Shown one piece after another: positions 16,113-24,779 of a stretch of 64,000 nt of DNA; within the stretch, counting starts at the first letter, position 1, and each line of letters starts with the position of its first letter. Made by a program: the position numbers and the translations under genes. The notes beneath the pieces are model-generated. The model saw nothing but the letters and a program-made list of their open reading frames with translations. It was not told the DNA's origin and searched no databases. Source of the DNA: Streptomyces atriruber (GTDB taxonomy: Bacteria > Actinomycetota > Actinomycetes > Streptomycetales > Streptomycetaceae); the NCBI RefSeq assembly GCF_001418325.1, contig NZ_LIPN01000062.1:1-64000 (forward strand), in the 5' to 3' direction.

Positions 16113-16676
16113 GTGAAGAATATATATCTATTGTCCGACGTCGAGCAAAGGTTGGCCATTGAAGGAATTCTGCGCGCCTATCCTGATTGGAGCGACGAAG
16201 GGATAGCGGAACTCACAGGAATCGGCATGCAGAGGATCGCTGCTGTGCGCCGCCTGTCAGCTGAAAAGACCTCCCCGTCGATGCCAAGGGCACCGCACGG
16301 CGGTTCAGCACGTAGATCTGCCGTCAAGACTGGACGGAAAAGAGCTGCGGAGCGAGCAGAAATAGTCAGTAATGCTCGAACGGATCTCCGCGCCCAGTCA
16401 GAGGAAACCGAGGGGGATCCGCAGAAGAGGATCGGATCAACGGCCGACTACTACCGGCTCCTGCGCGCCCTGCGCAATGATCCTTCTGTCCGAATGACGG
16501 AAACGGGGAGACTCCTTATCCAGTGGCTCGGCATCCTCTCGCTCGATTCAGAGCTCTTGGACAGTCTCATCACCTCTGTGCCGACGCACCAGACCGGTTC
16601 AATGGCGAAGCTTGCTGAACAGTGTGCTGCTACCTGGCAGAAATTGTCCGATCAATTCGCGCAGCGGACATGCTAG
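16113..16676 (+). CDS. N-terminally truncated StrR/NovG-like (ParB-type) regulator
   Basis: A 187-residue protein corresponding to the second half of StrR/NovG-type regulators. Residues 8-48 form the helix-turn-helix (VEQRLAIEGILRAYPDWSD, then GIAELTGIGMQRIAAVRRL), where family members read SLADRRAAAARI...P.WSDR.IA..TGLS.KTV. Residues 118-185 match their C-terminal domain (LRALRNDPSVRMTETGRLLIQWL; VPTHQTGSMAKLAEQCAATWQKL). The N-terminal ParB/sulfiredoxin-like domain of about 100 residues (DGMHR-type motif) is missing, and GTG 16113 falls exactly at the boundary. It is either a decayed gene or a DNA-binding half still expressed. Full-length relatives are activators of antibiotic gene clusters; none is present here. 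Confidence 0.6.
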   Translation: MKNIYLLSDVEQRLAIEGILRAYPDWSDEGIAELTGIGMQRIAAVRRLSAEKTSPSMPRAPHGGSARRSAVKTGRKRAAERAEIVSNARTDLRAQSEETEGDPQKRIGSTADYYRLLRALRNDPSVRMTETGRLLIQWLGILSLDSELLDSLITSVPTHQTGSMAKLAEQCAATWQKLSDQFAQRTC

Positions 16677-16824
16677 GGTCCAGCATCGGAGAGCTGAGGA
16701 ATATGCCATACCTGCCGACGGCCACTGCATACAGCCCAGGCAGCACATGCGACTGTTTGAACGGCTCAGCGGGATCCCTGCCACCTGGCGCCCACCCGAC
16801 GCGACGGCCGGGCCACCACCATTC

Positions 16825-16911
16825 TCACGAGTAGCCCGCAACAGAGGCAGGGATGGTGTCTTGTTCGGAGAGTAGTTCGTACTCAATCGGGGTGCGGTAG
16901 CCCAGTGCTGA
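16825..16911 (-). pseudogene. IS3-family transposase, C-terminal remnant
   Basis: The minus strand ends with SALGYRTPIEYE, then LLSEQDTIPASVAGYS and TGA (16827-16825), the characteristic C-terminus of IS3-type OrfB (…HSALGYRTP…). Upstream sequence no longer matches, so only the last 28 codons survive. Confidence 0.75.
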
Positions 16912-17046
16912 GCTTGTTCTTCAACCTCTGGGGTCGAACTGGGCGTCGTGCAAGGTCACTCAACTGAGGATTCGTCGGTCAGGCGGACGGCCCTCGCATG
17001 ATCCTGCGTTCCGCCACGGAAACAGATTCATACGAAGGCCGCAGAG

Positions 17047-18235
17047 GTGAGCTGGCTGCATCACGATGCCCGGCGCGACGCGTTCGACGTCACGTCACAC
17101 TTCCGGGGAGACCTGTACGCGTGCCTGTCCCGGCGCGGTGACACCTTGTTCGAGCTGTGCGACGCGATGCTCTGCGAGAACGGGCCGGTGACCTCGCCGG
17201 TCGATCTGACGCTGCCGGCCGAGCACCGCCGTGGGCACGGTGCGCTCTAGACGCGCTGAACTGCGGGCGCATCGAGGCGGCGGGGTCGCGCCGTGCGCCG
17301 GCGGTGCTGCCGCAGCCCAAGGCCGCGGACGACCGGCTCGTCCTGGCGGTCGACGTGACCAACTGGCTTCGCTCGGACGCCCCGTGCAGCCCCGAGCGGC
17401 TGTTCTGCCACGTCTATGGGCGCTCGGGCCGCTCCAGCGACCAGTTCATCCCCGGGCGGCCGTACTCGTTCCTCGCTGCACCGGAGACCGGCCGCACTTC
17501 GTGGTGCCAGCTGCCGGACGCGGTCCGCCCCGGCCCTGACGACGACATCGCCGAGGTCACTGCCGCCCAGGTCCGCGGCGTCGTCAAGGACCTGATCGAC
17601 GGCGGCCAGTGGGAGCCAGCGGATCCCGACATCCCTGGTCGTCTTCGACGCCGGCTACGACGCCCCCGCGCATGGCCTACCTCCTCGACGGCCTCCCGGT
17701 CGAGGCTCTGGGGCGGATGCGCTCCGACCGCGTCATGCGCCGTCCGGCGCCCTCCCGCGAGGAGTTCTACCGGGCCGACCCCCGCGGCGGACACCCACCC
17801 AAGCACGGCGGCGAGTTCCGCTTCGCCAAGCCGGACTCCTGGGGCGATCCCGACGCGGCAACGGTGCAGGGCACCGACCGCTACGGCACCGCCCAGGCCA
17901 TGGCCTGGGACCGTATCCGCCCCAGGGTGACCACCCGCAACGCCCGGATCGACCACGACGGTGAACTCCCCGTCCCCGAAGGAACCCTGATACGCCTCCA
18001 AGTCGACCACCTGCCCGGCGGCCAGGACGCGCTGCCCATCTGGCGGTGGTCCTCGAAGACCGGCATGAAAGCCACGGACATCGACCTTGCGATGGCAGAC
18101 GTTCCTCCGCAGATTCGACCTCGAACACACCTTCCGCATGATCAAGCAGACGCTCGGCTGGACCCGGCCGAAGCTCCGCACTCCCGAGGCCGCGGACCGC
18201 TGGACCTGGCTCGTCATCACCGCCCGCAAAGGTCA
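17047..18235 (+). pseudogene. IS701-like transposase, frameshifted and 3'-truncated
   Basis: At least four segments in changing frames rebuild most of one IS701-type transposase: HHDARRDAFDVTSHFRGDLY (17050-17250); DALNCGRIEAAGSRRA, DDRLVLAVDVTNWLRSDAP, LFCHVYGRSGRSSDQFIPG (17251-17640); MAYLLDGLPVEALGRMRSDRVMRR to WSSKTGMKATDIDL (17672-18090); and FLRRFDLEHTFRMIKQTLGWTRPKLRTPEAADRWTWLV (18100-18220, cited in parts). The similarity stops at 18235, where unrelated sequence with a MarR fragment takes over. The element is not functional. Confidence 0.8.
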
Positions 18236-18314
18236 AAGAACAAGCTCAGCAGATGTGCGGGCTGCGGCGCTCGGCCAGCACCATCCATATGCCCAGGCAG
18301 CAAATCAGGCGAGC

Positions 18315-18470
18315 GATGAAGGGACGGCGGTGTTCTTCAGCGATCTGGTGCGGTGCGAGACCCGCCTGTACAACACGCTCAACGACCGGCTGCGCAAGGG
18401 CTACGGGATCACCGCGTCCCAGTACGAGTTCCTGCGCCATCTGCGCGAGCACCCGCACGCCCGCGCGCGA
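18315..18470 (+). pseudogene. MarR-family regulator fragment
   Basis: DEGTAVFFSDLVRCETRLYN, then LNDRLRKGYGITASQYEFLRHLREHPHAR, matches the first two helices and turn of MarR proteins (…RLETELWNALDARLR…HGLTLSRFEFLRVL…). After HPHAR the expected DNA-binding helices are replaced by unrelated codons. It lies directly behind the truncated transposase, so the 5' and 3' ends of the original gene were probably lost in the rearrangement that left it there. Confidence 0.6.
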
Positions 18471-18571
18471 AGCCCGTACATCGCATCAGCCGGAGAGAGC
18501 TACTCGTCACTTCACCGGAGCTTCGGGAGGACCGGGCACAGAGACCCGCGAGTTCGCGAAAACTGAAGCGG

Positions 18572-19024
18572 TCAGATCTCTTCGCCCAGCATCCTGCGCA
18601 GCAGCCCCCGCAGCGCGAGCCGCTCCTCGCGCGAGAGCTCCGCCAGCGGCTCGCGCGCGAAGTTCAGCGACTCCCGCAGGCCGCGGGCGACCTCGACGCC
18701 CTCCGCCGTGGGCGCCGCCAGCTTCACGCGCCGGTCGGCCGCGTCGGGGCGCCGCTCGACGAGGCCGCGCGCCTCCAGGCGGTCGACGATCCCCGTGATG
18801 TTCGACGGCTCGCACTTCAGCTTCTGCGCGATGTGGCGCATCGGCATGGGTTCGAGGGAGAGCAGCCCGAGGACGCGTGCCTGCGCTCCGGTCAGCGCGT
18901 GCTCGGCGGCCGCCTCCTCGTACTCCTCGTAGTAGCGCGCCACGACCGTGCCGATCAGCTCGACGACTTCGAGTGTCAGCGGGTCGGTGCGGGGGGTGCG
19001 GGCGCTGGAGCTACTGGTGGGCAT
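18572..19024 (-). CDS. MarR-family transcriptional regulator
   Basis: A 150-residue winged-helix protein with the MarR layout: a dimerisation helix (LTLEVVELIGTVVARYYEEYEEA), the winged helix (TGAQARVLGLLSLEPMPMRHIAQ, recognition helix CEPSNITGIVDRLEARGLV) and the wing RRPDAADRRVKLAAPT. It is divergent from a quinone-oxidoreductase-type gene, with 131 bp between starts, and is likely its repressor. Its single Cys lies in the recognition helix rather than near the N-terminus, so it is not a classical OhrR despite the Ohr gene 1.3 kb away. Confidence 0.85.
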   Translation of the reverse strand: MPTSSSSARTPRTDPLTLEVVELIGTVVARYYEEYEEAAAEHALTGAQARVLGLLSLEPMPMRHIAQKLKCEPSNITGIVDRLEARGLVERRPDAADRRVKLAAPTAEGVEVARGLRESLNFAREPLAELSREERLALRGLLRRMLGEEI

Positions 19025-19155
19025 GCTCGCCAGGCTACCCGTTTACTTGACATCATGAAATATTCAGGAGCATGGTTGTTTTACAACCTCAAGCATTTTT
19101 CGTGACCCCCGGCGCTGGCACACGACAGCCCGCACGCAGTAGGAGGACGCCCCCC

Positions 19156-20187
19156 ATGACCGTCACCCCCGAGCAGCTTCCCTCCGTCAGCCGCGAATGG
19201 CACCTCGTGCGGCGCCCGTCCGGCTGGCCGGTCCCGGAGGACTTCGCGCTGCGCGAGGTCCCGGTGGAGGCCCCGGCCCAGGGCCGCGTCCTGGTCCGCA
19301 ACCTGCACTTCTCCGTGGACCCGTACATGCGGGGCCGCATGAACGACGTGAAGTCGTACGTGCCGCCGTTCCAGCTCGACCGTCCCATGGAGGGTGGCGC
19401 GGTCGGCGAGGTCGTCGCGTCGAACGCCGAGGGCTTCGCGGTGGGCGACCACGTCCTGCACTTCGCGGGCTGGCGCGAGTACGCCTCCGTGCCCGCCCAG
19501 CACGCCACCAAGGTCGACCCGCAGGCCGCTCCGCTCTCCGCCTACCTCGGCGTGCTCGGCATGACGGGCCTGACCGCGTACGCCGGGCTGCTCGAAGTGG
19601 CCTCCTTCAAGGAGGGCGACGCCGTCTTCGTCTCCGGCGCCGCCGGTGCGGTCGGCGGCCAGGTCGGCCAGATCGCCAAGCTGAAGGGCGCCTCGCGCGT
19701 CGTCGGCTCGGCCGGTTCGGACGAGAAGGTGAAGCTGCTCGTCGAGGAGTACGGCTTCGACGCGGCCTTCAACTACAAGGACAAGAAGTCCGTCGCCGAG
19801 CAGCTCAAGGAGGTGGCCCCCGACGGCATCGACGTCTACTTCGACAACGTCGGCGGCGAGCACCTGGAGGCTGCCATCAGCCGCCTGAACCTGCACGGCC
19901 GCGTCACCATCTGCGGCATGATCGCGGGCTACAACGACACCGAGCCGACCCCGGCCCCGCGCAACCTCGCCATGGTCATCGGCAAGCGGCTGCGCCTGCA
20001 GGGCATGCTCGTGCAGGACCACGCGGCGCTGCAGCCCGAGTTCGTCCGCGAGGTCGGCGGCTGGATCCGCTCCGGCGAGCTCAAGTACCGCGAGACGGTC
20101 GTCGAGGGCGTGGAGAACGGCGTCGAGGCCTTCCTGGGCATGCTCCGCGGCGAGAACACCGGAAAGATGATCGTCTCCCCGGGCTGA
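19156..20187 (+). CDS. NADP-dependent oxidoreductase (MDR superfamily, leukotriene B4 dehydrogenase/CurA type)
   Basis: A 343-residue zinc-free medium-chain reductase. The N-terminal catalytic domain carries VDPYMRGRMND, and the central Rossmann fold has VFVSGAAGAVGGQVGQIAKLKG and SAGSDEKVKLL, with IDVYFDNVGGEHLEAAI and GRVTICGMIAGYN downstream; this is the typical CurA/LTB4-dehydrogenase series. Such enzymes reduce alpha,beta-unsaturated carbonyls with NADPH. ATG 19156 follows AGGAGG. A TTGACA (near 19047) in the space shared with the divergent MarR gene, followed by the palindrome TCATGA, may mark the promoter and operator. Confidence 0.88.
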   Translation: MTVTPEQLPSVSREWHLVRRPSGWPVPEDFALREVPVEAPAQGRVLVRNLHFSVDPYMRGRMNDVKSYVPPFQLDRPMEGGAVGEVVASNAEGFAVGDHVLHFAGWREYASVPAQHATKVDPQAAPLSAYLGVLGMTGLTAYAGLLEVASFKEGDAVFVSGAAGAVGGQVGQIAKLKGASRVVGSAGSDEKVKLLVEEYGFDAAFNYKDKKSVAEQLKEVAPDGIDVYFDNVGGEHLEAAISRLNLHGRVTICGMIAGYNDTEPTPAPRNLAMVIGKRLRLQGMLVQDHAALQPEFVREVGGWIRSGELKYRETVVEGVENGVEAFLGMLRGENTGKMIVSPG

Positions 20188-20294
20188 GCGACTCCGGCCG
20201 CCCCATCGGAAAACTTCCGGTATCCGATAACCTAATTCCGCAAACCGTGGTTGTGGGCGCGCGCCACGTCATGTCTCAGGAGGAAAAGGCAGTT

Positions 20295-20723
20295 ATGTCC
20301 ATCCAGAAGATCGACGTCAAGTACACCGCCGTAGCCACCGCGGAGAACGGCCGCGACGGCCGTGTGGCCAGCGACGACGGCAAGCTCGACGTCGTCGTGA
20401 ACCCGCCGAAGGAGATGGGCGGCAGCGGCGCGGGCACCAACCCGGAGCAGCTCTTCGCGGCGGGCTACAGCGCCTGCTTCCAGGGCGCCCTCGGCGTGGT
20501 CGCCCGCAAGGAGAACGCCGACATCACCGGCTCGACCGTGACCGCCAAGGTCGGCATCGGCCAGAACGAGGCCGGCGGCTTCGGCCTGGAGGTCGTCATC
20601 ACGGCCGCCATCCCGAACGTGGACGCGGCCACCGCGCAGTCCCTGGTCGAGAAGGCGCACCAGGTGTGCCCCTACTCGAACGCCACGCGCGGCAACATCA
20701 AGGTCGAGGTCTCGGCCGCCTGA
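20295..20723 (+). CDS. ohr: Organic hydroperoxide resistance protein (Ohr/OsmC family)
   Basis: A 142-residue OsmC-fold thiol peroxidase. Both redox cysteines are present in their Ohr contexts: FAAGYSACFQGAL (Cys about residue 60) and VCPYSNATRGN (Cys about residue 126); NPEQLFAAGYSAC is diagnostic. It reduces fatty acid and other organic hydroperoxides using lipoylated or thiol partners. ATG 20295 lies behind AGGAGGAAAAGG. It is 107 nt downstream of the oxidoreductase gene and may be co-transcribed with it. Confidence 0.92.
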   Translation: MSIQKIDVKYTAVATAENGRDGRVASDDGKLDVVVNPPKEMGGSGAGTNPEQLFAAGYSACFQGALGVVARKENADITGSTVTAKVGIGQNEAGGFGLEVVITAAIPNVDAATAQSLVEKAHQVCPYSNATRGNIKVEVSAA

Positions 20724-20739
20724 CCGCAGGCCGTACGTA

Positions 20740-20778
20740 CGTGAGGGCCGCACCCCGCTCCGGGGGGCGGCCCTCACG
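20740..20778. terminator. Bidirectional hairpin between ohr and the serine hydrolase gene
   Basis: CGTGAGGGCCGC... pairs with ...GCGGCCCTCACG (20740-20751 with 20767-20778), with additional C/G pairs closing a short loop. It separates two convergent genes. Confidence 0.7.
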
Positions 20779-20815
20779 CGTGCGCGGGGCGCGTGGCCCG
20801 CTTCGGCCGGGGCGC

Positions 20816-21976
20816 TCAGCCCGCCGCGAGCGCCGCCTCGTGGACCGCCCTGACCAGCCGCTCGTTCTCCGTGGCGGGGCCGCCGGGGTAGGCGAACCGC
20901 CGCCGCGTGTAGCCGTAGGCGAGCCCGCTGCGCGGATCGGCGAACGCCTGCGAGCCGCCCGCGCCGCTGTGCCCGATCGTGCCCGCGCCCAGGAACGGGT
21001 ACACGGCCACCGAAGTCGCCTGGAAGCCGACGGCGAACGCCTTGAAGGCCCCCGCCACCAGATCGTGGCCGACCGACTGGATCTGCCCGAACTCGGCGAC
21101 CGTGTCCGGTTCGAGCAGCGCCTCGCGGCCGTCGACGCCGGTGACCGCCGCCGCGTACATCCCGGCGAGGCCCCGCGCGGACGCCGCACCGCCGACCGAA
21201 GCGGGCCCGGCGGCGCGCAGCGGGCGGGAGTTGGGCACCGCCTCCAGATCGGTGGGCTCGGCGGTGTGGCGGTTGAAGGCGATGGAGCCGAGGCTCTGCG
21301 GCCGGGGCGGCAGCGCGTCGAGCAGGGCCGCCTGCTCGGGCGTGGGCGCCATCGGCTGCACGGCACGGAACCGGCTCTCGTGCTCCTCGGGCAGCCCCAG
21401 GAAGAAGTCGAGCCCGTACGGGGCGCGCACCCGCTCCTCGTACACCTGCTGCAGGGTCTGCCCGGTGGCGCGGAACACCACCTCTCCGGAGAGCGCTCCG
21501 ATGGCGAGCGCGTGGTAGCCGAAGGCGGTGCCCGGGCGCCAGAAGGGGCGCTGCGCGGCCAGGCGCGCGGCGATCGCCCGGTCGTCGGCGATCTCCTCGG
21601 CCCGGAAGCCGGAGTCGGCGCCCGGGACGCCGGCGCGGTGCGCGAGCAGCTCCCGCAGGGTCACCGCGCCCTTGCCCTCGGCCGCGAACTCCGGCCAGTA
21701 GTGGGCGACGGCCCGGTCCAGGTCCAGGACCCCGTCCTGCACGAGGAGGGCCACGACGAGGTGGGCGGCGCCCTTGGTGGAGGAGTAGACGCCGTAGAGG
21801 CTCTCGCCCGTGACGTCCGGGCCCACCCACAGGTCGACGACCTTGCGGCCCCGCACATGGGCGGCCAGCTGCCCCTCGTACAGGGGCAGCTCGTTCGCGA
21901 GTACGGCGGTGAACTCCTCGCGCACCGCCTCGTATCCGTCGGCGACCGTGCCCTGCACTCGGATCTCACGGGTCAT
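20816..21976 (-). CDS. Serine hydrolase, beta-lactamase/esterase (class C-like) family
   Basis: A 386-residue serine beta-lactamase-fold protein. The SxxK motif is SSTK (Ser65-Lys68, counted from ATG 21976), Tyr of the YxN-like motif is in GYHALAIGAL, and a late HSGAGG replaces the KTG box. This pattern is that of EstB-type esterases and D-aminopeptidase-like proteins rather than true beta-lactamases. No signal peptide, so it is probably cytoplasmic. ATG 21976 has GGAGG at 10 nt and fits the family start (MTREIRVQGTV). Substrate unknown. Confidence 0.82.
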   Translation of the reverse strand: MTREIRVQGTVADGYEAVREEFTAVLANELPLYEGQLAAHVRGRKVVDLWVGPDVTGESLYGVYSSTKGAAHLVVALLVQDGVLDLDRAVAHYWPEFAAEGKGAVTLRELLAHRAGVPGADSGFRAEEIADDRAIAARLAAQRPFWRPGTAFGYHALAIGALSGEVVFRATGQTLQQVYEERVRAPYGLDFFLGLPEEHESRFRAVQPMAPTPEQAALLDALPPRPQSLGSIAFNRHTAEPTDLEAVPNSRPLRAAGPASVGGAASARGLAGMYAAAVTGVDGREALLEPDTVAEFGQIQSVGHDLVAGAFKAFAVGFQATSVAVYPFLGAGTIGHSGAGGSQAFADPRSGLAYGYTRRRFAYPGGPATENERLVRAVHEAALAAG

Positions 21977-22051
21977 GGCGGAGAAACCTCCAGGGGCGCG
22001 GCGGTGTGGCAGTGACATGATCAACCGCCGCGCCCCCGAACTGCATTCCCG

Positions 22052-24640
22052 CTATCGGCCGACGCTCAGCAGCGCCCGGCCGACCTGCGGGAACATCCCC
22101 TTCGGGTGGTCGCGGAAGAGCGGTTCGGTACCGAAGAGGACCACGTCCGTGCCGCCGTCCGACCCACTGACGACCGCGGCGCGGCCCGCGGCGTCCGCGG
22201 GCCCTCCCGTGCCGTCCTCCGCGGCCCGCCAGTGCCCGGACACCAGCGGATTGCCGGTGCCGTACTTCTGCTCCACGCGCACACCGGGGCCGAGGTCGGT
22301 GAACCACGACGGCGAGTAGACGAAGCCGTGGTCCGGCGCCCCGCCGGTGACGGTGCCGCCCGCGTTCACCACGCGGACCACGCCGTTGGCGTCGCCGTTG
22401 CCCCCGACGGCCTTGACGGCGAGGAGCCCGGCGTCGGCGTTGAGCGCGGCGCCGGTCGCGCCCCGCCCCACCAGACCGCCGCCCCCGGCGAGGAACCGGT
22501 CGAGCCGTTCCCTGGCGGCCGCGTTCAGCTCGCCGCGGTCCAGTCCGGCCGACACGAAGAGCGCGTCCGTCTTCTTCCAGTCGAAGCCGGAGTTGAGCAC
22601 GGCCGTCGACACGGGCACCACGTCGAAGTTCATCTCCCGCAGCGCGAACAGCTCGCCCGGCGTGACGGCCGCGGCGACCCGCGTACGGTGCAGGGCCGTG
22701 CCGCCCTTCGCCTTCGTGGCGTCGAAGGCGACGTCGTACTTCTTCGCCGCGACGGCCGCGGCACGGCGCGCCGAGGACGGCAGGACGGCGCTCCCGTCAC
22801 GGTCGCGGCGTGCAGAGACCCCCTGCGCGAGAAGGGAGTTGAGTGCGGCGATCTCGCGCGGGTCGTCGAGCCGCAGCCGCAGGTCGCCGCGCGGCGCCAC
22901 GTACCCGACCTGCGAGGCCGCCCGTACCGGACGCGCGTGCACGCCCGTCAGGCCGCCGCCCTTGACCGCGTCCACGCTCGCGCCCCACAGCCGTCCGAGG
23001 CTCCAGCCCGAGATGTCGTACATCGTCGACACCTTGTCGCTGATGTCCCGCCCGTCGGCCAGCATCACATTGGCCAGGCCCCGCTTGGGCTGGTGCATGT
23101 CGACGACGTACGAACCCTTCGCGTACGTCCGCCCGCCGAGCCGGAAGGCGTGGCTCGCGCGTTCCACGCGGACGTCGTTGGCGATCAGATGGTCCACGAG
23201 GCGCGACGCCGCCGCGGCGGAGCGCTGGCCGCGCCCGCCCTCGGCGCCGTCCGCCGGAATCACGTACGCCCGGGGGAACTCGGTCGTGTACACGTCCTCG
23301 GGACCGATCCCGGGCACGCCCGGCACGGTCTCCTCCGACACCGGCACCTGCTTCGCGCCCGTCGCGCCCCGCCGGAAGACCTCGATCTGGTCGGCGATCA
23401 CCGAGGCGCGGTGCCGGTCGGTGTAGTCGAGGGTGGCGCGCATCGCGGCGCCCGCGATGTCCGTGTTGATCCTGGCCCTGCGGCGCAGCTCGGCGACCGG
23501 CTGCGACTCGTACTCCCCGTTGTTCACCTGCATCGGGAACTCGATGGTGTGCGTGGCGACCGCGCCGTGGAAGGGCATGTACTGCGGGGTGAAGATCGGC
23601 GGCCAGTCGTCCCAGCCCTCCTTCTGGTCACGGAAGGGGATGACGGCGGGCCGCACGCCGTCCTTCGCCTCCGTGTACCCGAGGCCGTTGACGGCCGCCT
23701 CCATGCCGAGGGCGTTGGCGTAGGAGTTCTTGAGGAAGAGGTCGTACTCGTAGTTCTCGCCGTGCGGGGGAGTGGTCGGCTCGATCAGCGTGCCGTTCAC
23801 ATAGCCGTGCAGGTCGATCATGACCGCGGGCTGCTTGGCGATGGCGATCTCGCGGACTGCGCGGGCCTCGGGCTGCGAGGCGGTGATGAAGTCGCGGTTC
23901 AGGTCGAAGCCGTTGGCGTTGGCGCGGGTGCCCGCTATGCGGCCGTCGGGGTTGGTGGTGACGTTGAAGTAGAGGCGGTGGTGCGCGAGCAGGTCCCGGC
24001 TCTTCTCGTCCTCGGCCTTCGCGAGCTTCTCGATGAGCTTGAGGGCCGCGTCGGTGCCCTCCCACTCGTTGCCGTGGATGTTGTTGTTGATGAAGACGGG
24101 CGTCTTGTACGAGGACTTGATCGCCCCGTCCTTCGCGGCTGCCGCGGGGTCGTTCTCCATCTTCTCCCGCATCCGCGCCTGCCGGGCCGTCTCGCGCGCG
24201 GACTCGGGGGCGGTGACGGTCACGAGGTAGAGCTGGTGTCCGCCCGCCGAACGGCCCGCGATCTCCACGCTCACGCGGTCGCCGATGCGCTGCAGGTCGT
24301 TCAGCTTCGGGGCTATGCCGTGGTACGGCGTCAGCCCCAGTTTTATCGACTTGTCGGCAGGGTTCTCCGGGGGCGGTTCGAGCTTCCGCTCGCGCGGGTA
24401 CCCGCGGCCCCGGTCGCCGAGCCTCGCAGCGCCGGACCTCGCGTCGCCGAGGGCGCGTTCGGCCGCGGCCTCCGGGGTCCTGGCGGCCCGGTCGGCGCCG
24501 GGCGGCGTCCCCTCGCGGATGACCGGGCGCGGCGTCGGGTCGGCGGTCGCGCTGCCCGGGACAAGCGCGGTGAGGACCAGCGCACCCGCGGTGGCGGCGG
24601 TGGTGAGCAGAACGGGTCTGGATGGCCGGGACATACCCAT
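22052..24640 (-). CDS. Secreted M14-family zinc carboxypeptidase with C-terminal extension
   Basis: An 862-residue exported metallopeptidase. Residues 1-34 are a signal peptide (RPSRPVLLTTAATAGALVLT, ATA cleavage). The M14 domain (about 100-450) shows zinc ligands His189 and Glu192 in NNNIHGNEWEGTD, then NVTTNPDGRIAGTRANANGFDLNRDF and the third-ligand region MIDLHGYVNG. The late THTIEFPM could supply the catalytic Glu. The last 250 residues are a separate domain that looks like the class I glutamine-amidotransferase-like extension common in large Streptomyces M14 enzymes (FDWKKTDALFVSAGL; FLAGGGGLVGRG). ATG 24640 follows GGAGG by 5 nt. The likely role is removing C-terminal residues from extracellular peptides. 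Confidence 0.88.
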   Translation of the reverse strand: MGMSRPSRPVLLTTAATAGALVLTALVPGSATADPTPRPVIREGTPPGADRAARTPEAAAERALGDARSGAARLGDRGRGYPRERKLEPPPENPADKSIKLGLTPYHGIAPKLNDLQRIGDRVSVEIAGRSAGGHQLYLVTVTAPESARETARQARMREKMENDPAAAAKDGAIKSSYKTPVFINNNIHGNEWEGTDAALKLIEKLAKAEDEKSRDLLAHHRLYFNVTTNPDGRIAGTRANANGFDLNRDFITASQPEARAVREIAIAKQPAVMIDLHGYVNGTLIEPTTPPHGENYEYDLFLKNSYANALGMEAAVNGLGYTEAKDGVRPAVIPFRDQKEGWDDWPPIFTPQYMPFHGAVATHTIEFPMQVNNGEYESQPVAELRRRARINTDIAGAAMRATLDYTDRHRASVIADQIEVFRRGATGAKQVPVSEETVPGVPGIGPEDVYTTEFPRAYVIPADGAEGGRGQRSAAAASRLVDHLIANDVRVERASHAFRLGGRTYAKGSYVVDMHQPKRGLANVMLADGRDISDKVSTMYDISGWSLGRLWGASVDAVKGGGLTGVHARPVRAASQVGYVAPRGDLRLRLDDPREIAALNSLLAQGVSARRDRDGSAVLPSSARRAAAVAAKKYDVAFDATKAKGGTALHRTRVAAAVTPGELFALREMNFDVVPVSTAVLNSGFDWKKTDALFVSAGLDRGELNAAARERLDRFLAGGGGLVGRGATGAALNADAGLLAVKAVGGNGDANGVVRVVNAGGTVTGGAPDHGFVYSPSWFTDLGPGVRVEQKYGTGNPLVSGHWRAAEDGTGGPADAAGRAAVVSGSDGGTDVVLFGTEPLFRDHPKGMFPQVGRALLSVGR

Positions 24641-24779
24641 ATGTACCTCCGGAAGATCGGTAAGCGAGGTCTTACCGGTTCAACTCCCGTTCAACAAGAG
24701 GGCCTTGATTGCCAGCTGTGACAGTCCCGGCACACGACCCCGAACAAACCCCCGGCGACCTGCGGCTAAGGTGTGCCGC

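Noticed and set aside
9175-18470. Prophage or integrative conjugative element
   Set aside because: No integrase, excisionase, replication, packaging or transfer gene and no attachment repeat were seen; only insertion-sequence remnants.
18572-20723. MarR gene as OhrR controlling ohr
   Set aside because: Its only Cys is in the recognition helix rather than near the N-terminus, and the adjacent divergent gene is an oxidoreductase. General MarR is the safer call.
24660-24720. tRNA-like T-loop (GGTTCAACTCCC) upstream of the EI24 gene
   Set aside because: No matching acceptor stem, D-arm or anticodon arm can be drawn around it.
22106-24721. Open frame of 871 codons antisense to the M14 peptidase
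   Set aside because: Shadow of a high-GC gene; no domain in its Arg/His/Val-rich translation.
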